From contig NZ_CAJHBS010000006.1 of assembly GCF_904846705.1 (NCBI RefSeq), forward strand, positions 1 to 64,000: a stretch of 64,000 nucleotides of DNA. The letters run 5' to 3'. This document shows, piece by piece, positions 47,177-57,595 of the stretch; position 1 is the stretch's first letter; every line of letters begins with the position of its first letter. A model generated the notes under the pieces. That model saw nothing but the letters and a program-made list of their open reading frames with translations. It ran no database searches and was not told the origin of the DNA. This DNA is from Psychrobacter sp. Pi2-52. GTDB lineage: Bacteria > Pseudomonadota > Gammaproteobacteria > Pseudomonadales > Moraxellaceae. Both the position numbers and the translations under genes were made by a program.

Positions 47177-47205
47177 AGGGCTTTAATAGAGCCTTATTTT
47201 TTTGT
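47177..47205 (+). terminator. Probable weak terminator after paralogue 1
   Basis: AGGGCT (47177-47182) can pair with AGCCTT (47190-47195) including one G-U pair, and a run of seven T follows. The stem is short, so this is a moderate call. It lies 84 bases after the gene. Confidence 0.5.
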
Positions 47206-47266
47206 TTAATGATATCAACCATAAGAAATCAGCCACGACATTCTGATAAGTAATAAGGACAATATA

Positions 47267-47953
47267 ATGACCCAAATGACTGCGATGTTCGTAATGTTTG
47301 TTTTGTATGGGCTGTTGCCAACGGCTGGGTTATATCTAGGATACCGTGGCATTAAAAAAGTCACAGCACCCAAAATGCTCGAATATAAGGCGATGCCGCA
47401 ACTGGGTTATATACCTGAAAAAAGCCTACCCGTCGACGTTAAAACTGCTCTGGAGCAAATTAATACAAAGGGTGAAAAGCTGCGTGTCATGTATGGCGAT
47501 ACCAATAATGATGGTAAGATTGATGACAAAGACACTGTCAACGAAACTTATATTATGATTCAAAACTTAATGGATAGGCATGTGCCACAAGCCGTCGCTG
47601 ACTATCGCCGCTTACATGATTTAGATGTGACGGATAGTGCGCTTGCTGATACTACCAAAATTAGACATTCTAATGTCACTGGCAAAGAAGCGTTGTTAGA
47701 TGTGCTTAAGACAATTAACACACAGTTCGATGACCTGCTCAACGCGTCATATCATCAAGACGGTCAAAAGCTACTCGCGACCAATCGCTATCTCCAAAAA
47801 CGTTTTGACAATCCTACTAGCAACACAGAGTTTCAAAAGCTCGATAGCAATGCCAGTAGTAATGCCAATAATAATGCTAGCAGTGAGGTAAATATCCAAG
47901 CGATTGAAAGCCCGACTGGTGAAGATGTGAGCGCTAAAGACATTAAGCTGTAA
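47267..47953 (+). CDS. Hypothetical membrane-anchored protein, paralogue 2, with EF-hand-like loop
   Basis: The 228-residue product has an N-terminal membrane helix (about 5-27), then a helical region. It carries DTNNDGKIDDKD at 78-89, a good match to the calcium loop of EF-hand and dockerin proteins (D78, N80, D82, I85, D89). The shared unit follows (IMIQNLMDRHVPQAVADYRRL ... FDDLLNASY ... LLATNRYLQKRF, about 97-190), then a Ser/Asn-rich tail. The family is unknown to me. AAGGA lies eight bases before the ATG. It is followed by paralogue 3 after 40 bases and they are probably co-transcribed. Confidence 0.78.
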   Translation: MTQMTAMFVMFVLYGLLPTAGLYLGYRGIKKVTAPKMLEYKAMPQLGYIPEKSLPVDVKTALEQINTKGEKLRVMYGDTNNDGKIDDKDTVNETYIMIQNLMDRHVPQAVADYRRLHDLDVTDSALADTTKIRHSNVTGKEALLDVLKTINTQFDDLLNASYHQDGQKLLATNRYLQKRFDNPTSNTEFQKLDSNASSNANNNASSEVNIQAIESPTGEDVSAKDIKL

Positions 47954-47993
47954 ATACAAAGTTGAATGGTAAAAGGGTAAAGAGCAAGCGTAT

Positions 47994-48545
47994 ATGAGTA
48001 TCTTAATAGGCATCGGTATTGTAACGACCGTCACTACCTTTTATCTAGGTAGAAAAGGCTGGCAAGCTTTTCATAAAGCCGTCGGTATCTCACCTGGTGT
48101 ACTCACGTATCAGGATTACAATGCGCCCTTGTCATTAGCCACATTAAGCTTGCAGCAGTTAACGTTAAATAAACAGTACTTAAAAACATTGTCAGAGCCG
48201 CAACTACGCCAGTTAAAACGTATCGATGAAAAAGTAAGCAGCTATCATGCTTATCAAGCAGCATTACATGCTCAACATAAGACACCAGCGATAACAGAAG
48301 CGCAGTTTGTATTAAATAAAATGCTGCAAACACGGTTACCCGAGATGCTGGCTACTCATTACCAATTAACAAATATAAATGCCAAGAATGAAAATAACGA
48401 CAAGATATTGGAAGCTAGTGAGTTATTGCAGAGTGTTTTAGATAATATTGAACAGCGTTTGGATAGACTACTGGCACAAATGGACGAGGAGCAGCTAAAA
48501 GAGCTGCGAGTCATGAAGCATTATATTAATAGTCACGATAGCTGA
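47994..48545 (+). CDS. Hypothetical membrane-anchored protein, paralogue 3
   Basis: The 183-residue product has a short N-terminal hydrophobic helix (about 2-20) and a helical remainder. LKTLSEPQLRQLKRIDEKVSSYHAY and FVLNKMLQTRLPEMLATHYQL match the corresponding parts of paralogue 1, and LDRLLAQMDEEQLKELRVMKHYINS matches the shared C-terminal unit. It is the shortest of the three and close to the minimal module. No family is recognised. The ribosome site (GGGTAAAGAG) is weak and distant. A strong bidirectional terminator follows. Confidence 0.75.
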   Translation: MSILIGIGIVTTVTTFYLGRKGWQAFHKAVGISPGVLTYQDYNAPLSLATLSLQQLTLNKQYLKTLSEPQLRQLKRIDEKVSSYHAYQAALHAQHKTPAITEAQFVLNKMLQTRLPEMLATHYQLTNINAKNENNDKILEASELLQSVLDNIEQRLDRLLAQMDEEQLKELRVMKHYINSHDS

Positions 48546-48607
48546 GCCGCTATATCTATACTGAGCAACTGTGACGCCTGTAAACTGTGACGCCCATAAA
48601 GAGACAC

Positions 48608-48650
48608 AAAAAAAGCGGTCAATGACTATTCATCATGGACCGCTTTTTTA
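48608..48650. terminator. Bidirectional terminator, paralogue 3 / rluB
   Basis: AAAAAAAGCGGTC (48608-48620) and GACCGCTTTTTT (48638-48649) form a 12-bp stem with A and T tracts on either side, between convergent genes. It can end transcripts on both strands. Confidence 0.92.
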
Positions 48651-48700
48651 TGCTTATCCTAAACCTATTTAAGACTTAGAATAATGTTAAACCAATTTAA

Positions 48701-49630
48701 CTAGCGCTTATCATTACGATCACGGGTGTTACGTGTACCGCGGCTGGCAGGGCTAGTGCTACTTTTAGGTTTCGCGCTGCTGTTGCGGTTATCGCTACGA
48801 GTGTCAGTGCGACGCGCTTTAAGCGGCTTGTTTCTGATACGTTCTTGTTTTTCTTTGGCTGCGCCATGTAGACCGGTGCCATAACGTGGACGCAAGCTGA
48901 CCAAATCCGTCAACGTGTTGATTTCTTTTTTATCAAGCTCTAAGAAACGTCCAGTACGTAGCTCTTTTGGTAGAACAATCGTGCCATAACGCGTACGTAG
49001 TAGACGACTAACTTTTAGACCTTGTGACTCAAATAAACGACGTACTTCGCGGTTACGGCCTTCTTTTAGCTGGACGTGATACCACTTGTTGACGCCTTCG
49101 CCGCCGCCTTCTTTGATGTCTTCAAATTTGGCAAGGCCATCTTCTAGCATGACACCAGCCGTCAATGCACGAGCGATATCAGGCGTTACTTCACCCAATA
49201 CACGTACGGCATATTCACGAGTAACTTCACCAGATGGATGCATCAAGCGATGCGCCATTTCGCCATCATTAGTAAATAACAATAGGCCAGTTGAGTTAAT
49301 GTCCAAGCGTCCAACCATTACCCAGCGGTCATGTGTCAGCTTTGGCAAACGTTCAAAGACAGTTGGGCGACCTTCTGGATCTTTAGCCGAGCAAACTTCG
49401 CCTTCAGGCTTGTAGTAAGCGATAACACGGCGACGCTTCTCATTTTCAGAAGTGTATTTGATTTGACGGCCATCAACGCGAATCTCATCACCTTGTGAGA
49501 CGCGATCACCGATGGTCGCAGGACCGTTGTTAACCGTTACGCGGCCAGATTTGATAACTTCTTCCATTTGACGGCGTGAACCAAGTCCCATACGGGCAAG
49601 TGCTTTCTGTAATTTTTCGTCTTTCATCAT
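48701..49630 (-). CDS. rluB: 23S rRNA pseudouridine synthase RluB
   Basis: This is a RsuA/RluB-family pseudouridine synthase, 309 residues. An S4 RNA-binding domain (about 4-60, EKLQKALARMGLGSRR) precedes the catalytic domain with GRLDINSTGLLLFTNDGE, where D110 is the catalytic Asp. KWYHVQLKEGRNREVRRLFE is a later family motif. E. coli RluB modifies U2605 in 23S rRNA; RluE and RluF differ in length and lack this tail. The basic, disordered C-terminus (about 250-309, rich in Arg, Ser, Asn) is common in RluB. AAGGAT precedes the ATG pair. Confidence 0.93.
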   Translation of the reverse strand: MMKDEKLQKALARMGLGSRRQMEEVIKSGRVTVNNGPATIGDRVSQGDEIRVDGRQIKYTSENEKRRRVIAYYKPEGEVCSAKDPEGRPTVFERLPKLTHDRWVMVGRLDINSTGLLLFTNDGEMAHRLMHPSGEVTREYAVRVLGEVTPDIARALTAGVMLEDGLAKFEDIKEGGGEGVNKWYHVQLKEGRNREVRRLFESQGLKVSRLLRTRYGTIVLPKELRTGRFLELDKKEINTLTDLVSLRPRYGTGLHGAAKEKQERIRNKPLKARRTDTRSDNRNSSAKPKSSTSPASRGTRNTRDRNDKR

Positions 49631-49949
49631 AATATCCTTGAGTCGGTGGGTTTACATTTCTCAATGTAAAAAATTGGATTGACTATTCTACGCTATTTTA
49701 ACAAATTTAGCACGTAAACCAATAGCTTACTGGTTAATGATGTATTCACCCATAAATACGTAATACTGTTTAATTGACTTATTATGAAAATTTATCAGTG
49801 CGCAGGCTTTATCTTACGCTAGGATTTTGTAGCGTACACAGGTACAATATTACTCTTAGTCAAAGATTGACGAAGCAAAGGACAGGCATGCAAAGTATTT
49901 GCGCGCGCTGTCTTTATTTTTTTATATCGTACCCTCTATTGGAGTTACT
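49631..49949. other. Divergent spacer rluB / folD, 319 bases
   Basis: AT-rich spacer with both promoters. Frames extending folD upstream to 49899 have no ribosome site and read into a hydrophobic stretch, so I treat them as non-coding. No RNA gene or repeat is evident. Confidence 0.6.
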
Positions 49950-50828
49950 ATGTCTACTGCCCAAGAATCCGCTACCGTTTTGGACGGCAAAGCACTTGCC
50001 AAACAAATAGAACAGGATCTGCGCACGCGCGTAGATACGATTAAGGAAAAGACTGGCCGCACCCCAAGCTTAGCGACGATATTGGTTGGTGACGATCCAG
50101 CCTCTGCCACTTATGTTCGTATGAAAGGCAACGCCTGTAAGCGTGTTGGCATGGACTCTATACGCGTTGAGATGCCGAGTGCCACGACCACTGAGCAGCT
50201 CATGGCAAAGATAGATGAGTTAAATAGCAATCCAGATGTACACGGCATTTTGCTACAGCATCCGGTTCCTGAGCATATTGATGAGCGTGCTTGTTTTGAG
50301 CAGATTGACTTAGCAAAAGACGTCGATGGTGTGACTTGCCTTGGTTTTGGTCGTATGGCGATGCAGCAGTCAGCTTATGGCTCATGCACACCGCAGGGCA
50401 TCATGCATTTGTTAGAGCATTATGATATCGAGCTGTCGGGTAAAGAAGCAGTAGTCGTAGGGCGTAGTGCTATCTTAGGTAAGCCAATGGCGATGATGCT
50501 ATTGAATGCTAACTGTACGGTGACGATCTGCCATTCAAGAACTCAAGATTTGGCAGCGCATATCAAGCGTGCAGATATCGTGGTTGGTGCAGTAGGCGTA
50601 CCTGAATTGATTAAAGCAGAGTGGATCAAAGCAGGAGCGGTTGTCGTTGATGCAGGTTTCCATCCAACAGATGATGGCGGTGTTGGTGATATCGAAATGA
50701 AAGGCATGGAAAACATTGCCAGCGCTTATACGCCAGTACCAGGCGGCGTTGGACCGATGACTATCAACACGCTTATTCGCCAAACGGTCGATGCTGCTGA
50801 AAAATCAGCGGGTTTGAATAACGGCTAA
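49950..50828 (+). CDS. folD: Methylenetetrahydrofolate dehydrogenase/cyclohydrolase
   Basis: This bifunctional cytosolic enzyme interconverts 5,10-methylene-, methenyl- and 10-formyl-tetrahydrofolate with NADP. The 292 residues (E. coli 288) show [21 protein letters not shown] with the catalytic Tyr and Lys, [25 protein letters not shown], the [16 protein letters not shown] dinucleotide site and [15 protein letters not shown]. The ATG at 49950 has GGAG five bases upstream. Confidence 0.97.
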   Translation: MSTAQESATVLDGKALAKQIEQDLRTRVDTIKEKTGRTPSLATILVGDDPASATYVRMKGNACKRVGMDSIRVEMPSATTTEQLMAKIDELNSNPDVHGILLQHPVPEHIDERACFEQIDLAKDVDGVTCLGFGRMAMQQSAYGSCTPQGIMHLLEHYDIELSGKEAVVVGRSAILGKPMAMMLLNANCTVTICHSRTQDLAAHIKRADIVVGAVGVPELIKAEWIKAGAVVVDAGFHPTDDGGVGDIEMKGMENIASAYTPVPGGVGPMTINTLIRQTVDAAEKSAGLNNG

Positions 50829-50868
50829 AAAAATAGTCATACGAATACTGATTGCCGATATATAAGGG

Positions 50869-50892
50869 GCCTGAGGTAACATAGACTCAGGC
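50869..50892. other. Small stem-loop after folD
   Basis: GCCTGAG (50869-50875) pairs with CTCAGGC (50886-50892) across ten bases. There is no T tract. It lies midway between folD and the psiE-like gene and may be a weak 3' end or a leader element. Confidence 0.4.
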
Positions 50893-50927
50893 TAAATCAA
50901 CCACATTTCAGTTGATAGGACCTAAAC

Positions 50928-51446
50928 ATGGCTAAAAAAAACGTAGGTGTTCATGAGCGACTACAAAGTATTGGTAGAGAGTTTGTCGATGTCTGTCATT
51001 ACGTTATTTTATTTCTAATCAGTGTGGTGGTAGTCTGGACCGCAGGTAAAGAGTTTATTTATATTGTCCAAAAGGGTTCAGCGGATCTAAAAGACATATT
51101 GATGTTGTTTATTTACCTTGAGCTACTGGCTATGATAGGGATTTATTTTAAAACCCACCGACTGCCAGTACAGTTTTTGATATTTATTGCCATAACGGCC
51201 TTGTCACGACATTTGGTGGTTGATGTACAGGCAGTTTCAGACTATTTCCATTTATGGCTGCTTGCGACAATTTCTGTGGCCATCATGCTACTGAGTGGCT
51301 CTATTGTAATCCTGACTTGGACAGCAAAAACGTTTGGTCGTCCAGAGGATAATCTTGATAAGCAGCATGCAAATCTAACAGTTAAGGCGCTATTGCCTGA
51401 TAATGCTCAAGCGCCCGATAGCCATACTAAGCATCGCCGTGAATAA
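50928..51446 (+). CDS. psiE: PsiE family protein
   Basis: This is a 172-residue inner-membrane protein with four hydrophobic helices (about 20-45, 58-75, 80-98, 108-130). It carries the family core DILMLFIYLELLAMIGIYFKTHRLPVQF followed by FIAITALSRHL. E. coli PsiE is induced by phosphate starvation, but its function is not known. Expression here cannot be judged: I see no clear Pho box in the short upstream region. The C-terminal 35 residues are polar. Confidence 0.88.
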   Translation: MAKKNVGVHERLQSIGREFVDVCHYVILFLISVVVVWTAGKEFIYIVQKGSADLKDILMLFIYLELLAMIGIYFKTHRLPVQFLIFIAITALSRHLVVDVQAVSDYFHLWLLATISVAIMLLSGSIVILTWTAKTFGRPEDNLDKQHANLTVKALLPDNAQAPDSHTKHRRE

Positions 51447-51476
51447 TTAGATAGCAATACAAAAAGATAGCAACAT

Positions 51477-51510
51477 AAAAAAAGAGCGACCAGTGGTTGC
51501 TCTTTTTTAT
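51477..51510. terminator. Bidirectional terminator, psiE / corA
   Basis: AAAAAAGAGCGACC pairs with GGTTGCTCTTTTTT through a 14-bp stem with one G-U type mismatch and a 3-base loop. It lies between convergent genes and has A and T tracts on both sides. Confidence 0.9.
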
Positions 51511-51525
51511 GCCTAGCGTTTGGTA

Positions 51526-52740
51526 TTACAACCATTTCAATCTTTTAAAGTTATAGTACAGATAGCTACATAAGGCGATAATAATGACCATTATGACAAG
51601 GTAAGAGTATTTCCAATGCAGCTCAGGCATAAAGTCAAAGTTCATGCCATAGATGCCAGCGATAGCTGTTGGTACTGCTAGAATACCTGCCCACGCCGCG
51701 AGCTTACGGACGACTTCATTCTGACCCATATTGACCATCGCCATATAGGTATTCATCACCACACTCAGCATTTCATTGAGACCATTAATAGCATCTAGTG
51801 AGTGCAACAGGTGATCGTTAACATCGCGGAAATACGGCTTAGCGGCTTGAGAAAATCCAGAGACAATCTCACTTTTTTTATGATTGATAAAAAAGCTACA
51901 GATGTCCTGCACAGGTAAGATAATGGCGCGCATATGTACCAGTTGCGATTTAAGCTCATAGAGGTTTTTTAGCGTGCCTTTATCAAACTCGGAGGTAAAC
52001 ACATAGCGCTCTTGCTCGCGCAAGTAACGGCCCAATCGATCGGTAATCGGCATATAGTTATCAACGATAAAATCGAGGATAGCATGTAGTACAAAGATAG
52101 GCCCCATGCGTAGCTTTTCGGGGCGACGATGGCAGTGCTCACGTACTGGCGCATAAGAGTTTGACGGGCCATTGCGAATCGTAATCAGGTAGTTTTTACC
52201 CATAAATATTGCAGTAGTACCATAACGGATGACATTGTCTTCAAGCTTGGCCGTACGTAGCACCACAAAGACCATGTCATTATCGTAGTTTTCGACCTTG
52301 GCACGTTGATGATCAGCAAAGGCATCTTCAATCGCAAGCTCATGCAGGTCAAAGGCTTCTTTTACTTTAACCATGGTTTCTAAGCTTGGATCATATAACC
52401 CAAGCCAAATAAATTGACCGTTGTTCCCTAGCGTACGACTCACATCATTGAGCGCCACTCTATTAAGGTTTTCACCTGTTTTACGTGAGTAAGCGTAGCA
52501 ATTGACCACTTCGCCTGCGCTCGATGAATCAATATCTTCATAGCGTTCAGAGTCAGGATCGTAGACCGTCATGGTCTCGATAGTGTCTTCAGTGGTGGCA
52601 TCCACATCACCATAAATATAGCTATCATCATCGTCCAAATAGAGATGCTTGTCACTCATATTGGCATAGATATGATTCATATTGGAATCAGGCGCTATAT
52701 GAGCCGTTTTTTTAATCAATTGATTATTATCATTTTCCAT
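51526..52740 (-). CDS. corA: CorA-family magnesium/metal transporter
   Basis: This is a CorA divalent-cation channel of the inner membrane, 404 residues. A large N-terminal cytoplasmic alpha/beta domain and a long stalk helix are followed by two C-terminal helices. The selectivity loop GMN is in AGIYGMNFDFMPELHW between them. The first 75 residues are very acidic and longer than in E. coli CorA (316 in total), and may bind metal. The ATG at 52740 has AGGA six bases upstream; an ATG at 52755 lacks one. The window also encodes MgtE, so two Mg2+ systems are present. Confidence 0.94.
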   Translation of the reverse strand: MENDNNQLIKKTAHIAPDSNMNHIYANMSDKHLYLDDDDSYIYGDVDATTEDTIETMTVYDPDSERYEDIDSSSAGEVVNCYAYSRKTGENLNRVALNDVSRTLGNNGQFIWLGLYDPSLETMVKVKEAFDLHELAIEDAFADHQRAKVENYDNDMVFVVLRTAKLEDNVIRYGTTAIFMGKNYLITIRNGPSNSYAPVREHCHRRPEKLRMGPIFVLHAILDFIVDNYMPITDRLGRYLREQERYVFTSEFDKGTLKNLYELKSQLVHMRAIILPVQDICSFFINHKKSEIVSGFSQAAKPYFRDVNDHLLHSLDAINGLNEMLSVVMNTYMAMVNMGQNEVVRKLAAWAGILAVPTAIAGIYGMNFDFMPELHWKYSYLVIMVIIIALCSYLYYNFKRLKWL

Positions 52741-52825
52741 ATACTTTCCTGTCATATAATAAAAAACTTCAATAATCCAAATATGCTGTGAACGTGGCTA
52801 CGGTTTTATCGTGTGCCAATACTAA

Positions 52826-53215
52826 CTATAGGGCATAACTTTTTAGCGTATCAATATCTACCAATGCCAATAGACTCTCGTGACACGCTTCTAGTTTGAT
52901 TTGCGGTGCAATATCAAAGTCCAATGCTTCAACCCAACGTAGCGCGCAGATGCACCAGTAGTCACCAGGTTTGAGACCAGGAAAGTTGTATTCAGGTAGT
53001 GGGGTAATCAGGTCGTTACCGCGACTGGCAGAGAAGTTTAAAAACTCGCTGGTCATCTTGGCGCAGACGGTATGTTGACCGACATCATGGTTGCCAGTAT
53101 GACAAAAACCATTGCGATAATAGCCAGTGATGGGATCGAAACAACAGCTGGCAAGTGCGGTGCCTAAGACATTGGTTTGGTTGATGGCAGGGTTTGGGTG
53201 GTAATCAGATGACAT
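52826..53215 (-). CDS. DUF2237 family protein
   Basis: The 129-residue cytosolic protein is a clear member of the DUF2237 family: NVLGTALASCCFDPITGYYRNGFC, GQHTVCAKMTSEFLNFSASRGNDL, FPGLKPGDYWCICALRW and LEACHESLLALV. It is Cys-rich (seven), with several Cys conserved in the family. No function is established. It is a single gene between corA and the divergent hisZ. Confidence 0.92.
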   Translation of the reverse strand: MSSDYHPNPAINQTNVLGTALASCCFDPITGYYRNGFCHTGNHDVGQHTVCAKMTSEFLNFSASRGNDLITPLPEYNFPGLKPGDYWCICALRWVEALDFDIAPQIKLEACHESLLALVDIDTLKSYAL

Positions 53216-53703
53216 AAGGCTTCCGAGATAAAAATATGTGTTAGTGTATCATGAGTCTGTGCCGAAGACGCTGCCGTAATCACGCTCATTATCTTATGGT
53301 TAACAAAAAATAAACCTCTCGGCTATTCGCCCAATATTGAGCCAAATACATCAACGATGACTGTCACACCTGCTAAGCTAATAAGCGGCAATTGAACTGT
53401 AATTAGATAGTGATTGTGGCTAATTGTCACTAGGCGAACCTTGAGTGCTATGCTAAACTAAAGCATAAAGTGCCTTGATTATTTGTCGCAATTTTTTAGC
53501 GCATAAAGATACTCGTCTTATCATTCTAAATTATACTTATTATTCACCCTTTTGCGGTTACCTGGTTTGTTTATAAATAATTGGGTCAATGATGTTGCGC
53601 GTTAAAAATAAACACACACAGCGTCAATGCCCGGCAAATCACCCTTTAAGTACCGCATCAGTACCGCGTTTTTGGTAAGCGATACGCCAAACAAGGATTT
53701 ATT
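53216..53703. other. Divergent spacer DUF2237 gene / hisZ, 488 bases
   Basis: AT-rich spacer that carries the hisZ and DUF2237 promoters. A short inverted pair TAGTGA / TCACTA lies at about 53408-53432. I see no attenuator, RNA gene or convincing ORF. An alternative frame overlapping the hisZ start reads in another phase and is a shadow. Confidence 0.5.
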
Positions 53704-55002
53704 GTGTCTGTTAGTTCTGATTCTGCAAAACCTGCCCAGCCAAATTCTACCAACGAAACAGTGTCTCAGCCTGCCGAAAACAGTGCTGCACCCAATCGCA
53801 TGCCATATTTGAGTAACTTTGGCAGTGATGTTGCCAATAGTTGGCTATTGCCTGATGGGGTGGTTGATGTCCTGTTTGAAGATGCGCACAAGCAAGAAGT
53901 GCTTAGACATCAGTTAATCGAGCAGCTTATTACTCATGGTTATCAGCTGGTTTGTCCACCGATGATCGAGTTTACTGAGTCTTTACTAAGTGATGCGTCA
54001 GAAGATCTGAAACGTCAAACCTTTAAGATTATCGATCAGTTGACTGGTCGCCTAATGGGCGTACGCGCTGACATTACCCCGCAGATTTTGCGTATCGATG
54101 CACATCATGGCGGTACGGGTATTGCGCGTTATTGCTACGTTGGTGATGTGATCCATACCTTGCCATCAGGTCTATTTGGCTCACGTACGCCGCTACAGTT
54201 AGGTGCTGAGATATTTGGCTGTGCGTCGCTAGCGGCAGATATTGAGCTAATAGACGTGCTATTTACGATGGTAAACAAACTTAATATGAGTTCAGCGCTC
54301 CATATCGATTTGGGTCACGTGGCGATATTCAAACGTTTGGCTGAATTGGCTGAATTGTCAGACAGTGATACTGAGCAATTGATGTACTTATATGCTAATA
54401 AAAACCTACCAGAGCTTAAGCGTGTTTGCCGCGCTTTGCCAATGGGTGATGATTTTTATGTGTTGGCACGCTTTGGTCACGATATCGCAAACCTATTAGC
54501 CAAATTATCAGATGCAGCACAGCAAGACAGCCAAATCGCGACGGCGATCGATGAGCTACAGCGTCTGAAAAACTATTTACAAGACCAATGGCAGTGCCCA
54601 GTCAGTATTGATGTGACTGAGCTATCAGGTTACCACTATCACACTGGCATCGTCTTCAATGGTTATATTAATAGCGAAACGCAGCCACTAGTACGTGGTG
54701 GTCGTTTTGATGGTATGCAAAGCCAGACACAAGCGTTACGTGCGGCCACGGGCTTTAGTATGGATGTTAGCCGATTGCTGGCTCATACACAGTTAGATGC
54801 GCCAACCGTTGTCTTGGTTGACTTTGCCGCTTTGTCTAATGCAAATACAGATGAGATTCAGACGCTACTGCAACAAGTAGAGAGTCTACGTCAGCAAGGC
54901 TATCGCGTCACTATGCCGTTAGATGCACAGGACAGTCCAGATGATGTGACGCATCGTTTGAGCATGGCTGATGACAGTCAATGGCAGCTACAAACTGTTT
55001 AA
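53704..55002 (+). CDS. hisZ: ATP phosphoribosyltransferase regulatory subunit
   Basis: HisZ is a catalytically inactive relative of histidyl-tRNA synthetase that joins the short HisG to form the first enzyme of histidine synthesis. The 432 residues show WLLPDGVVDVLFEDA, the GRLMGVRADITPQILRIDA motif II-like segment, the ELSGYHYHTGIVFNGY loop and LVRGGRFDGM. The GTG at 53704 has AAGGAT six bases upstream; an ATG at 53800 would start next to the core. The first 33 residues are polar. The hisZ-purA order is common in Gammaproteobacteria with short HisG. Confidence 0.93.
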   Translation: MSVSSDSAKPAQPNSTNETVSQPAENSAAPNRMPYLSNFGSDVANSWLLPDGVVDVLFEDAHKQEVLRHQLIEQLITHGYQLVCPPMIEFTESLLSDASEDLKRQTFKIIDQLTGRLMGVRADITPQILRIDAHHGGTGIARYCYVGDVIHTLPSGLFGSRTPLQLGAEIFGCASLAADIELIDVLFTMVNKLNMSSALHIDLGHVAIFKRLAELAELSDSDTEQLMYLYANKNLPELKRVCRALPMGDDFYVLARFGHDIANLLAKLSDAAQQDSQIATAIDELQRLKNYLQDQWQCPVSIDVTELSGYHYHTGIVFNGYINSETQPLVRGGRFDGMQSQTQALRAATGFSMDVSRLLAHTQLDAPTVVLVDFAALSNANTDEIQTLLQQVESLRQQGYRVTMPLDAQDSPDDVTHRLSMADDSQWQLQTV

Positions 55003-55017
55003 CTGTTTAACTGTTTA
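54994..55017. repeat. Three ACTGTTTA octamers across the hisZ stop
   Basis: Three perfect copies of ACTGTTTA (54994-55001, 55002-55009, 55010-55017) overlap the last codons and stop of hisZ. A copy-number change here would keep the C-terminus almost intact, because the first copy already contains the stop start (GTT TAA). Confidence 0.85.
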
Positions 55018-55199
55018 ATAGTAGGCTATTGAATGGCTCACGCAGCCAAAAGTGTTCAGTACAAATTATGAGAACGCAAAATTATTTGTTAGATATCTCA
55101 GTGTTTCTATTTCATGAAGCACTGAGATAAAAAGATACAGCTAAGAAAATCATTTTAATTTTCAGCTTTTATTGCACACACCTCAATACATAAAGGTAA

Positions 55200-56498
<1,299 letters not shown>

Positions 56499-56538
56499 TT
56501 TTTACTACAAACTTGATTAAATAGTTTTTAGTATTAAT

Positions 56539-56571
56539 AAAAAACCCCAACGCTAAGCGTTGGGGTTTTTT
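56539..56571 (+). terminator. Rho-independent terminator after purA
   Basis: AAAACCCCAACGCT (56541-56554) pairs perfectly with AGCGTTGGGGTTTT (56556-56569), followed by more T. It lies 42 bases after the purA stop. Confidence 0.95.
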
Positions 56572-56756
56572 GTGTGTGCTACTTCAAGAAATTGATTGAT
56601 TACCTTGAATTTCAACAGTGTAAGAGTAGGGCTACTAGCTATAATATCATCTAAAAATATCATAAATAATGGATATACTGACATTATTTTGGCTTAATTA
56701 AGTGTAAGATATTATAGACGGATTTGGTTTTATCAACATACAAAAAGGAATTTGCT

Positions 56757-57173
56757 ATGACAACGAATACGCTTAAATCCACGATTCGCAATACCTCTAT
56801 AGCAATAGTTACATCCGCAGCTTTCATGTTGCCTATGTTTGCTTGGGGTGCAGAAAACTGTGACAAACCAAACAATGACTTTGATGGGCTATATTGCCTG
56901 ACGAAAGTATACTTAGAAGCAGATAAAGAGCTTAACAACTCTTACAGTAAATTGAGTAAACTCCTAAACAAACAGCAAAAAGCCACGCTTAAACGCGGAC
57001 AATTAGCGTGGATGCGCGAGCGCAACGACCAATGTAGTTATAACGATGGTGATGGTTTCTTTGTCAATATGAGCTGTGCCACCAATAAGACAGCTAATCG
57101 AGTTAATTTTTTGAATGAACGTGTGCGTGAATGCAATGCAGGTAGTTGTCGAGACAGTCGCTTAGATGATTAA
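56757..57173 (+). CDS. LprI-like (DUF1311) secreted protein
   Basis: The 138-residue precursor has a signal peptide (about 1-31, hydrophobic core with cleavage near AWGAEN), then a DUF1311/LprI domain: CDKPNNDFDGLYCLTKVYLEADKELN, LNKQQKATLKRGQLAWMRERNDQC, and later cysteines likely paired in the periplasm. LprI of Mycobacterium inhibits lysozyme; for most family members the role is untested. AAGGA lies seven bases before the ATG. It is a single gene after the purA terminator. Confidence 0.87.
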   Translation: MTTNTLKSTIRNTSIAIVTSAAFMLPMFAWGAENCDKPNNDFDGLYCLTKVYLEADKELNNSYSKLSKLLNKQQKATLKRGQLAWMRERNDQCSYNDGDGFFVNMSCATNKTANRVNFLNERVRECNAGSCRDSRLDD

Positions 57174-57595
57174 ATGTTTTGATTGGTAGTAGGTATTAGC
57201 AAAACTCTTAGCAAGGTGTGTTGAGGGTTTTCTAATCATTAATAATGATATAAATACTCTATAAAATCAGTCTGGTAGCTATAAGTGATAAATATGAGTA
57301 GCGATAAGGTAAGTAAGTCGATAGCTCATGCATCTGTTGTTGATGAGTACTTAACTTGGATGTAAGTAAGATACTGTTATAAATTTACTTTTATGCAAGG
57401 TATGGTCATAAATTAACCCTATCATTTATGGCCTTAATCATTATAATAGGCAGCAATCCAATGTTGTCGCTTATGGTTATACACTGATATACCATGAGTT
57501 GTGTAAAACAGTCCAAGTCAACATTGTGGCTAAAGCTAAAACAACGCATTAATTTTTCATATTTTATTGAATTTATCATTTATTAGGAGCTTCTC
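57174..57595. other. Spacer before ndk, 422 bases
   Basis: AT-rich spacer. A stem of ten pairs (57404-57413 with 57424-57433, GGTCATAAAT / ATTTATGGCC, one G-U) lies about 160 bases before ndk without a T tract. No ORF or RNA gene is evident. Confidence 0.5.
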
